A DNA stretch of 6,969 nucleotides. Origin: DATJPR01 sp035506295. GTDB taxonomy: Bacteria; Bacteroidota; Ignavibacteria; UBA10030; UBA6906. Both the position numbers and the translations under genes were made by a program. The stretch spans positions 1 through 6,969 of the forward strand of contig DATJPR010000055.1 of the NCBI GenBank assembly GCA_035506295.1, read 5' to 3'. Positions 1-4,873 of this stretch are shown here, one piece after another. The notes beneath the pieces are model-generated. The model had not been told where the DNA came from and did not search any database. It worked only from the letters and a program-made list of their open reading frames with translations. Numbering within the stretch: the first letter of the stretch is position 1; every line of letters begins with the position of its first letter.

Positions 1-774
1 TCCTTCTCGATTCGATGGGAAGGGAAACTCATTCCGCCCGAGACCGGGAAGTTTCAATTCCATATGAAGAGTTATGACGCAAAACGGATCATCCTGGGCG
101 GCAAGCAATTGCCCATCGTCTACACGAGTGTCGAGCAATACACCGATACGGTAAGCCTCGTTGCCGGCAAAGAGTACGCGTTCGTCCTCGAGACAGAGAA
201 CGGCTCTCCAGGCGCAGCGCATATGGAACTGTACTGGAAGACACCCTCTCTTTTCGCAAAGGAGGAGAGAAAGGAAGACAGGCCGAAATCGGAACGAGTC
301 TATTTGCCGGAGTGCAAGGGATGGTACGATTTCTGGACCGGCAAACTCAACAGCGGTGGACAGGAGCTGATGGCGGAGGCACCGATCGACAGGATCCCGT
401 TGTACGTGAAAGCAGGTTCGATACTTCCGATGGGGCCGATGCTGCAATACTCGACGGAGAACCTCGCGGCTCCCATCGAGCTTCGCATTTATCCGGGAGC
501 GGACGCCGACTTCACTCTCTACGAAGATGAGAATGACAACTACAATTATGAAAAGGGGATGTATTCGACCATCGCCATGCATTGGAATGATGCAGCCCGA
601 CAGCTCACCATCGGAAGCCGCCAGGGGTCCTTTCCGGGAATGATCGCGGAGCGAACGTTTGAAGTCGTGCTAGTGAACCCGGGTCATGGCACAGGCGTTG
701 AAGTCTCACCTCAATTCGACAGGACGGTGCATTACTCGGGCTCAGAGACGGTCATTCCCCTTCCGATGCATTGA
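1..774 (+). CDS. Glycoside hydrolase family 31 enzyme (alpha-xylosidase/alpha-glucosidase type), C-terminal part with PA14-like segment
   Basis: The frame is open from base 1, so the gene enters from the left and only the last 257 codons are visible; the ATG at 64 is internal. GH31 enzymes hydrolyse alpha-linked glucosides or xylosides, and members like this usually act on plant or storage polysaccharide oligomers. The first 80 or so visible residues resemble a PA14 beta-barrel (SIRWEGKLIPPETGKFQF at the start). From about visible residue 100 comes the C-terminal beta-domain of GH31, with VYLPECKGWYDFWTG, the APIDRIPLYVKAGSILPMGP block and then IELRIYPGADADFTLYEDE (DUF5110-like distal domain). 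The catalytic barrel with its two Asp residues lies outside the window, so substrate cannot be decided; alpha-xylosidase is my best guess from the PA14 association. It ends with TGA at 772-774 and converges on the minus-strand gene at 863. Family call is firm, specificity is not. Confidence 0.9.
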   Translation, partial: SFSIRWEGKLIPPETGKFQFHMKSYDAKRIILGGKQLPIVYTSVEQYTDTVSLVAGKEYAFVLETENGSPGAAHMELYWKTPSLFAKEERKEDRPKSERVYLPECKGWYDFWTGKLNSGGQELMAEAPIDRIPLYVKAGSILPMGPMLQYSTENLAAPIELRIYPGADADFTLYEDENDNYNYEKGMYSTIAMHWNDAARQLTIGSRQGSFPGMIAERTFEVVLVNPGHGTGVEVSPQFDRTVHYSGSETVIPLPMH

Positions 775-825
775 TATCGACGGTGTCTACGATTCGTGCG
801 TCGTCGCTCGCCAGTCGCCCACGAC

Positions 826-861
826 AAAAAGGAAGCCCGCATGCATTCACATGCGGGCTTC
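826..861 (-). terminator. Intrinsic terminator of the GIY-YIG gene
   Basis: A perfect 12-bp stem (GAAGCCCGCATG at 832-843, CATGCGGGCTTC at 850-861) encloses a 6-nt loop. On the minus strand it starts one base after the stop codon of the GIY-YIG gene and is followed by CC and then five U residues (AAAAA at 826-830 on the plus strand). There is no T-run on the plus side, so it is a poor terminator for the convergent GH31 gene, although the hairpin may protect that mRNA end. Its stem is almost identical to the terminator at 1215-1247. Confidence 0.85.
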
Positions 862-862
862 G

Positions 863-1147
863 TCACCTCTCAGCATTCTCTTTCTGGCGATTCAGTATTC
901 GATGGATCTTCTCACGCCCCGAGCCACTTTTGAAGTACCTCTCCCTTGCCTCTGCCTCTTCTTTTGTGGCTAGATATTCTGTGTGGACCAGTTTCCAGGG
1001 GCCGCGACCACGCGTGGATCTTGTGTTCCCATTGTTGTGCTCATGCAATCTGCGATCGAGATCTGAAGTTGAACCAGTGTATATTCCCCCATCCCGTTCG
1101 CTTCTGATGACGTACACGACGAATGATGCTTCCGCTTCCTTTCTCAT
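863..1147 (-). CDS. GIY-YIG nuclease-domain protein, stand-alone small form (UvrC N-terminal / YhbQ-like family)
   Basis: This 94-residue protein is a single GIY-YIG domain. The hallmark is VYVIRS followed by GGIYTGST at residues 11-27 (second element YTG instead of YIG), then the conserved Arg of DLDRRLHEHNNG (Arg32/33) and a distal Glu in the EEAEARERYFKSG helix (Glu64-Glu69). These match the Tyr, Arg and Glu positions used by GIY-YIG nucleases to cleave DNA. Small stand-alone members are common in the Bacteroidota and many other phyla, and their physiological role is mostly unknown. The ATG at 1145-1147 is preceded by AGAGG only one base away, so ribosome binding looks weak. Neighbours are unusual: a terminator abuts the stop codon, and the terminator of tRNA-Cys, with the same stem, lies 67 bases upstream. 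Domain call is secure. Activity, and any link to homing or repair, is inference. Confidence 0.88.
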   Translation of the reverse strand: MRKEAEASFVVYVIRSERDGGIYTGSTSDLDRRLHEHNNGNTRSTRGRGPWKLVHTEYLATKEEAEARERYFKSGSGREKIHRILNRQKENAER

Positions 1148-1214
1148 GCCTCTTGGGAATCATGTGCTCACGAACGCCAACGCCCGGATGACTTAAGCTT
1201 TGGTATACGGGCAG

Positions 1215-1247
1215 AAAAAAAGCCCGCATGTGTCTTCATGCGGGCTT
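1215..1247 (-). terminator. Intrinsic terminator of tRNA-Cys
   Basis: A perfect 11-bp stem (AAGCCCGCATG at 1220-1230, CATGCGGGCTT at 1237-1247) has a 6-nt loop. On the minus strand it is followed by a run of seven U residues (A-run 1215-1221 on the plus strand, overlapping the stem base). It begins 4 nt beyond the encoded CCA of tRNA-Cys. The stem matches the terminator at 826-861 over all 11 base pairs, while the loops differ. Confidence 0.9.
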
Positions 1248-1254
1248 GGTTTGG

Positions 1255-1326
1255 AGGCGACGGGCGGATTCGAACCGCCGCATAAAGGTTTTGCAGACCT
1301 CTCCCTTACCACTTGGGTACGTCGCC
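1255..1326 (-). tRNA. tRNA-Cys (anticodon GCA)
   Basis: On the minus strand the sequence folds as a full cloverleaf: acceptor GGCGACG/CGTCGCC (7 bp, perfect), D-arm CCC...GGG around AAGTGGTAA, anticodon arm GAGGT/ACCTT around CTGCAAA (anticodon GCA), and T-arm GGCGG/CCGCC around TTCGAAT. The discriminator is U73, the identity base expected for tRNA-Cys. CCA is encoded at 1252-1254, directly after the discriminator. No convincing promoter lies in the 70 bases upstream; the nearest candidate is at 1524-1552, beyond a broken tRNA-Cys copy. The tRNA may therefore be cut from a longer precursor that carries the broken copy. Confidence 0.97.
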
Positions 1327-1401
1327 AACTTGTTTGACGGGCGGTCCGCCTGCACAGAAAGCGTTCCGGCGGACTCGCTCCACTGAACAGCACTGTTGCT
1401 C

Positions 1402-1497
1402 GATTCGAACCGCGCCAGTGCTTTGCACACCTCTCCCTTACCAGTGCACCCGCCGGAGCGTGTTTCTCAACGCGTAGGCTGGGTGGGTACGTCGCCA
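1402..1497 (-). pseudogene. Broken tRNA-Cys copy
   Basis: Three blocks of the intact tRNA-Cys recur here in the same order and strand. They are the 5' acceptor and start of the D-arm (1484-1497, 14/14 identical), the rest of the D-arm plus anticodon region (TTTGCACACCTCTCCCTTACCA on the plus strand, 1422-1443, one mismatch to 1290-1311) and the T-loop block GATTCGAACCGC (1402-1413, identical to 1267-1278). About 40 nt are inserted in the D-loop (1444-1483). The 3' acceptor strand is missing. The T-stem (CGCGG against CGAGC) and the anticodon stem (GAGGT against GCACT) no longer pair well. It cannot form a canonical tRNA, so a decayed or rearranged tandem copy is the simplest reading. Confidence 0.7.
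1484..1497. repeat. 14-bp direct repeat of the tRNA-Cys 5' end (partner at 1314-1327)
   Basis: TGGGTACGTCGCCA occurs at 1314-1327, where it is the 5' end of the intact tRNA-Cys read on the minus strand plus one flanking base. It recurs exactly at 1484-1497, a spacing of 170 bp. The segment between carries the degenerate tRNA middle and GC-rich inverted repeats. It may be a trace of tandem duplication or of an insertion at the tRNA 5' end. Confidence 0.8.
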
Positions 1498-1523
1498 GCA
1501 ACACCACAACATCTTTGACCGAT

Positions 1524-1552
1524 ATGGTACGCAGTCGGCGAAAAAAATGCAA
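1524..1552 (-). promoter_or_regulatory. Possible promoter for the tRNA-Cys region
   Basis: On the minus strand TTGCAT (1547-1552) and TACCAT (1524-1529) are separated by 17 nt and point at the broken tRNA copy, whose 5' fragment begins about 27 nt beyond the -10. Both hexamers match the sigma-70 consensus only moderately (3/6 and 4/6). It is offered mainly because no better candidate exists between here and tRNA-Cys. Confidence 0.25.
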
Positions 1553-1587
1553 GCTGTGCCGAAGTACTCCGAATTCGCCCAAAAGAC

Positions 1588-3249
1588 CTATGCATGCAAA
1601 TCCGCTGTCGGACGAAAGCCCGGCCGTTTCCGCGCTTTCGTCGCCTGCTCAAAGGCGAACGCCAGCTTGATGAGTACTCCTTCACTCCATGCGCGACCGA
1701 AGAACGAGATTCCCACCGGCAAGCCGAATATGAACCCCGCTGGGACCGTGATGCTGGGATAGCCGGCAACTGCGGCCAACTGAGAGCTCCCCCCCAGAAA
1801 ATGATCGCCGCAAATGAGATCCGTCATCCACGCGGGACCATCGGTCGGCGCGACCAACGCGTTGAGGTTAAGTCTCGCCATGACGGCATCGATGCCATCG
1901 TCCCGCGACAACTTGTGGTTCTTCTCGAGGGCATCGGTGTATTCCTTGTCCGTCAACGCGCCTTTGGCTTCGGACTTCACAAACATGTCCTGTCCGAAGT
2001 ACTGCATCTCCTGCGCGGAGTGTTTCTCGTTGAATTCGATAATGTCCTTCAGCGTGTGAACGGGTGCGCCCGGACCGAGGCGGGAAAGATACGCCTTCAT
2101 GTCCGCCTTCAATTCGTAGAGGAGCACAGTGGTCTCCGCTTCATCCATCTTCCCTATTGCATCTATCTCGACGGGATCGATCAGCACGGCGCCGGCCTTC
2201 TTCAGGACGTCGAGAGCCTGCTCCATGACGTGATCCACCGAATCCAGGAATCCAAAATACTTCCGGACGACACCGATCCGCGCTCCACGGAGCCCGTCCG
2301 GTTCAAGAAATTGCGTGTAATCCACCGCCCCCTTGGAAGGATTGGCACCCATGGCCTGGTCATCCTTGTCGGCTCCTGCGAGAGCGCTCAGAAGGAGAGC
2401 GGCATCGGTGACGCTCCGCGCCATCGGTCCGGCCGTGTCCTGCGAGTGGGAGATCGGCACGACGCCCGACCTGCTCACCAGGCCGACCGTCGGCTTGATG
2501 CCCACGATGCCGTTGATGGACGACGGGCTCACGATGGAGCCGTCCGTTTCCGTCCCCACCGCGACGGTACAGAGGTTTGATGACACCGCAACGGCGGAGC
2601 CCGAGCTCGAACCTGACGTGTTGCGATCCAACGCGTAGGGGTTCCGCGTCAAGCCGCCTCTCCCGCTCCATCCGCTTGTCGATTTCGAGGAGCGGATATT
2701 CGCCCATTCGCTGAGATTGGTCTTGCCAAGAATGATCGCTCCTGCACGGCGCAGCTGCCCGATCAAGAACGCATCCTGCTGCGGCTTTGCACCGACGAGC
2801 GCAAGCGAGCCGGCCGTGGTCATCATCCGGTCGGCCGTATCGATGTTGTCTTTGACAAGCACCGGGATACCGTGGAGCGGGCCGCGTGGGCCTTTTGCTT
2901 TGCGTTCGGCGTCGAGTTCGTCCGCGATCTTTAGAGCGTCGGGATTGCTTTCCAAGACGCTCGAAAGCGAGGGACCCGCCTTGTCGATCGTTTCGATCCT
3001 TGCCAGGTATTGTTCCACGATGGAGCGCGCGGTGTCCCGGCCCGACACCATACGTTCAGACAACTCCGCGATCGTCGCCTCTTCGATATCGGTTCCCGGC
3101 ATCTCCAGAGGCACCGCCCATCCCTTTTTCACGCGTTCGGCGAGGACGGCCGAGGTGAACCCTGCGACCGCCAGTCCACTACCGATGCCGAACCTGAGGA
3201 AATCTCTGCGATCGAGGGAAGGATGTTCGGGAGGTGTCGGACTTTTCAT
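1588..3249 (-). CDS. Tat-exported amidase-signature enzyme (secreted amidase / peptide amidase-like)
   Basis: This 553-residue amidase-signature hydrolase cleaves C-N amide bonds through a Ser-cisSer-Lys triad. Counting from the ATG at 3247-3249, the residues expected are Lys133 (IPVLVKDN), Ser214 (in NTSGSSSGSAV) and nucleophile Ser238 (GTETDGSIVSPSS). Their spacing (81 and 24 residues) is near that of the characterised fatty acid amide hydrolase (75 and 24). The N-terminus has a twin-arginine signal: DRRDFLRF, a hydrophobic stretch GIGSGLAVAGF, and a likely cleavage site after VLA, so it should be exported folded. A start 18 bases upstream (TTG at 3265-3267) is possible, but the ATG has GGAG nine bases before it and a normal Tat N-region. 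The tRNA-Gly terminator lies upstream, so it is probably monocistronic. Related proteins are often annotated as glutamyl-tRNA amidotransferase subunit A, but the Tat signal and the absence of gatB/gatC here argue against that. Substrate unknown. Confidence 0.9.
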   Translation of the reverse strand: MKSPTPPEHPSLDRRDFLRFGIGSGLAVAGFTSAVLAERVKKGWAVPLEMPGTDIEEATIAELSERMVSGRDTARSIVEQYLARIETIDKAGPSLSSVLESNPDALKIADELDAERKAKGPRGPLHGIPVLVKDNIDTADRMMTTAGSLALVGAKPQQDAFLIGQLRRAGAIILGKTNLSEWANIRSSKSTSGWSGRGGLTRNPYALDRNTSGSSSGSAVAVSSNLCTVAVGTETDGSIVSPSSINGIVGIKPTVGLVSRSGVVPISHSQDTAGPMARSVTDAALLLSALAGADKDDQAMGANPSKGAVDYTQFLEPDGLRGARIGVVRKYFGFLDSVDHVMEQALDVLKKAGAVLIDPVEIDAIGKMDEAETTVLLYELKADMKAYLSRLGPGAPVHTLKDIIEFNEKHSAQEMQYFGQDMFVKSEAKGALTDKEYTDALEKNHKLSRDDGIDAVMARLNLNALVAPTDGPAWMTDLICGDHFLGGSSQLAAVAGYPSITVPAGFIFGLPVGISFFGRAWSEGVLIKLAFAFEQATKARKRPGFRPTADLHA

Positions 3250-3333
3250 GATTCCTGACTCCGGCAAAATGGATGTTCACGCGGCGAAGGGCACTGAGAA
3301 ATTCTGAGAGAGGTCGGATCGATCGCACACAAT

Positions 3334-3372
3334 AAAAACCCCGCCACCTGGTGGGATGTGGGGTGGCGGGGT
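3334..3372 (-). terminator. Intrinsic terminator downstream of tRNA-Gly
   Basis: CCCCGCCACC (3339-3348) pairs perfectly with GGTGGCGGGG (3362-3371), plus one A-T pair (3338/3372), around a 13-nt loop. On the minus strand the stem runs straight into UUUUU (A-run 3334-3338). It separates the tRNA-Gly transcript, and any read-through from greA and CYTH, from the amidase gene whose ATG is about 85 bases further on. Confidence 0.88.
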
Positions 3373-3432
3373 CTCAAAAAGAGGAAGTATACCGACTCGG
3401 GACGTACGGCGCGATTACCGTCCGATCCCGTT

Positions 3433-3450
3433 GTCCCGGTATCCCGGGAC
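3433..3450 (-). other. Hairpin in the tRNA-Gly 3' trailer
   Basis: GTCCCGG and CCGGGAC form a perfect 7-bp stem with a 4-nt loop, starting two bases beyond the tRNA discriminator on the minus strand. No U-run follows, so it is not a standard terminator. It may block exonucleases or mark the 3' processing site. One arm can also pair with the tRNA 3' half (see findings). Confidence 0.6.
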
Positions 3451-3452
3451 AG

Positions 3453-3525
<73 letters not shown>

Positions 3526-3527
3526 AT

Positions 3528-3580
3528 GCACTGAACCAATATACAAAATCGACTTTCTCGAAGCAAACTCGGCTCAGTGC
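3528..3580. repeat. Inverted repeat enclosing the tRNA-Gly promoter
   Basis: GCACTGAACC (3528-3537) and GGCTCAGTGC (3571-3580) are inverted copies with one mismatch in ten, which becomes a G-U pair in RNA. The 33-base spacer contains exactly the -10 and -35 elements of the proximal tRNA-Gly promoter. The arms could be a two-site operator, or a stem in RNA started from the distal promoter. Chance cannot be excluded. Confidence 0.6.
3538..3566 (-). promoter_or_regulatory. Proximal promoter of tRNA-Gly
   Basis: On the minus strand TTGCTT (3561-3566) and TATATT (3538-3543, 5/6 to TATAAT) have 17-nt spacing, and the -10 ends 12 bases before the tRNA 5' end. The same bases also fit the Bacteroidota-type pattern: TTTG, about 20 bases, then TATATTGG. 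Position and spacing suit a short-leader tRNA promoter. Confidence 0.6.
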
Positions 3581-3609
3581 AGCGAGTCGGTGAAAGAACG
3601 TAATGCGAG

Positions 3610-3638
3610 AATATACATGCGCACCCGATCAAAGTCAA
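3610..3638 (-). promoter_or_regulatory. Distal promoter candidate for tRNA-Gly, overlapping the CYTH stop codon
   Basis: On the minus strand TTGACT (3633-3638, 5/6 to consensus) and TATATT (3610-3615, 5/6) are exactly 17 nt apart. The -35 contains the TGA stop of the CYTH gene. Initiation near 3603 would give a leader of roughly 75 nt before tRNA-Gly, running through the inverted repeat at 3528-3580. Confidence 0.55.
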
Positions 3639-4168
3639 GTTGCATCGCGACCTTCATCTGGAGTTTTTCCATCCAGGAGCATATCACTGTATGACACGCG
3701 CACGATGTCCTCCGGTTCAATGTCGAACATCGCTCGAAGTTCGTGCATCAACTCCTCCGGGTCAACATCCCCCACTGCCGGAACTTCAAACTCAATGAAC
3801 GTGCCAAGATTCAAAACGCGATCAACATGAATCCTGGCCCCTTTGTAGCAGTAGAGGACCCGATGTTTGCTCACTACCACGCGGATTCCGAATGCTCTTT
3901 CTAAAATCCCACAAAATCCAACGGGGTCCGGGACCGGGGTCTTTTCATATGCACTCACCCGCTCATCATGTGCCTCCTCCCTTTCGTAACCGATCAACTC
4001 CGCATGATTTCCGTTAATCACGCGTAGCTTGAGTCGACCCGCAAAAGTTTTGAAATACGTATCGAGTTGATCCATGGCATCGGCCAAGATTGCTCCACGT
4101 TCCTGCGCGCGCTGGCAGGTCGCATCAATCGAGTGTATCCTGGCTTTGAGTTCGAGATTGGTCGGCAT
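3635..4168 (-). CDS. CYTH-domain protein, class IV adenylate cyclase-like
   Basis: The 177-residue protein has the CYTH (CyaB/thiamine-triphosphatase) layout. These proteins form an eight-stranded tunnel that binds triphosphates with divalent metal, and include class IV adenylate cyclases and triphosphatases. Visible elements are NLELKARI at the N-terminus (ExExK-type motif with Asn4 in place of the first Glu, Glu6 and Lys8 kept), DTYF (36-39), GRLKLR (44-49), SKHRVLY (100-106), RIHVDRV (112-118) and the acidic strand FIEFEV (Glu126, Glu128). The length fits single-domain members. The start ATG at 4166-4168 has no clear Shine-Dalgarno. It lies 81 bases after greA with no terminator between, so it may be transcribed with greA. 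An N-x-E-x-K start is, from memory, usual in one branch annotated as class IV adenylate cyclase, so the Asn need not mean inactivity. Whether it makes cAMP or hydrolyses a triphosphate cannot be told from sequence. Confidence 0.85.
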   Translation of the reverse strand: MPTNLELKARIHSIDATCQRAQERGAILADAMDQLDTYFKTFAGRLKLRVINGNHAELIGYEREEAHDERVSAYEKTPVPDPVGFCGILERAFGIRVVVSKHRVLYCYKGARIHVDRVLNLGTFIEFEVPAVGDVDPEELMHELRAMFDIEPEDIVRVSYSDMLLDGKTPDEGRDAT

Positions 4169-4249
4169 GCGTTTCTACGAGAACTCGCGGGGAATCGGAA
4201 GGACTGCTTCGGAGGGAGTGTCAGCTCTTGCGCAGCATCTCACGCATCA

Positions 4250-4732
4250 TTAACGCGTGATATCAAGAATCTGGTAGTGCAACATGCCCGCAGGCACTTT
4301 GATCTCCAGCGATTCCCCTTTTGTCTTTCCGAGGAGCGATTTCCCGATCGGAGACGTCACGGAAATCTTCCCTGCATCAAAATCAGATTCTTCCGGCGAA
4401 ACAAGCAGGTACTCGAATTCACGGCCGGAGTTGAGGTCCTTCAGCTTGACCCTGCTGAGAATATAGATTTTGTCGTTCGGAAGGTCTTTTGCCTCTATCA
4501 CCTTTGCATGGGCAAGGGTGAGTTCAAGCTTGGAGATTTTCAATTCGAGGTGTTGCTGCTCTTCTTTTGCAGCGTCATATTCGGCGTTTTCCGACAGATC
4601 CCCATAGCCACGGGCGTCGGCGATTTTTTGGGCAATCATCTTGCGACCGTTGGTCTTGAGCTCACGCACTTCCTGTTCGATTTCGTGCAGGCGTTCGCGG
4701 GTAAGATAGATCGTTTCCGATTGTCCGTTCAT
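4250..4732 (-). CDS. greA: Transcription elongation factor GreA
   Basis: GreA enters the secondary channel of RNA polymerase and stimulates cleavage of backtracked transcripts, rescuing stalled complexes. The 160-residue product matches the usual 158-160. The N-terminal coiled coil (about residues 10-75) carries the acidic tip GDLSENAEYDAAKEE with Asp45 and Glu48, equivalent to the catalytic Asp/Glu pair. The C-terminal FKBP-like domain shows VTSPIGKSLLGKTKGE (125-140) and VPAGMLHYQILDI. I chose the ATG at 4730-4732, giving MNGQSETIYLT, because GreA proteins begin just before this I/PYLT motif and GGTGA sits a few bases upstream. In-frame starts further upstream would add residues foreign to the family. 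A terminator isolates it from ribBA upstream, and its leader holds a possible attenuator hairpin (4760-4799). CYTH follows in the same direction. Confidence 0.95.
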   Translation of the reverse strand: MNGQSETIYLTRERLHEIEQEVRELKTNGRKMIAQKIADARGYGDLSENAEYDAAKEEQQHLELKISKLELTLAHAKVIEAKDLPNDKIYILSRVKLKDLNSGREFEYLLVSPEESDFDAGKISVTSPIGKSLLGKTKGESLEIKVPAGMLHYQILDITR

Positions 4733-4759
4733 GGCATCACCGAAAGCTTTAGTGAAGGC

Positions 4760-4799
4760 AAAAAGAATAGCCATCATCCGTGGAGACGAACAATGGCTA
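4760..4799 (-). promoter_or_regulatory. Hairpin with U-rich tail in the greA leader (possible attenuator)
   Basis: On the minus strand TAGCCAT (4793-4799) and ATGGCTA (4768-4774) pair perfectly over 7 bp across an 18-nt loop and are followed by UUCUUUUU, 27 bases before the greA ATG. The shape is that of a weak intrinsic terminator inside the leader. The stem has only three G-C pairs, so confidence is limited. Confidence 0.4.
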
Positions 4800-4836
4800 C
4801 ATTGAACCGCTCTTCGCAATAACGGGAACGCAAGGG

Positions 4837-4866
4837 AAAAAAGCAAGCCCGCCCTCCCCGGCGGGC
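4837..4866 (-). terminator. Intrinsic terminator of the tgt-yajC-ribBA unit
   Basis: GCCCGCC (4847-4853) and GGCGGGC (4860-4866) form a perfect 7-bp GC stem with a 6-nt loop. On the minus strand it is followed by TTGC and then six U residues (A-run 4837-4842). It lies seven bases beyond the ribBA stop codon and separates that unit from greA. Confidence 0.88.
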
Positions 4867-4873
4867 GCAAAGT

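Noticed and set aside
1534..1579. Possible terminator after the amidase (A7 run at 1541-1547 with GGCGAA/TTCGCC)
   Set aside because: The pairing arms lie on both sides of the T-run with a loop of over 30 nt, and no compact stem directly precedes the run on the minus strand.
1193..1582. Minus-strand open frame spanning the tRNA-Cys region
   Set aside because: It runs through the terminator, the tRNA and the pseudo-tRNA; the repeated VRER..K peptides are merely translated tRNA-Cys sequence.
1594..2580. Plus-strand open frame (328 codons) opposite the amidase
   Set aside because: It is antisense to conserved catalytic sequence, is Arg/Asp/His-rich and shows no family resemblance.
1588..3249. 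Amidase as GatA of the tRNA-dependent amidotransferase
   Set aside because: A twin-arginine export signal is present and no gatB or gatC lies nearby, so a secreted amidase fits better.
4733..4870. Upstream in-frame starts for greA
   Set aside because: They would place the start in or next to the ribBA terminator and add residues absent from the GreA family, whereas the ATG at 4730-4732 gives the standard length and has a ribosome-binding site.
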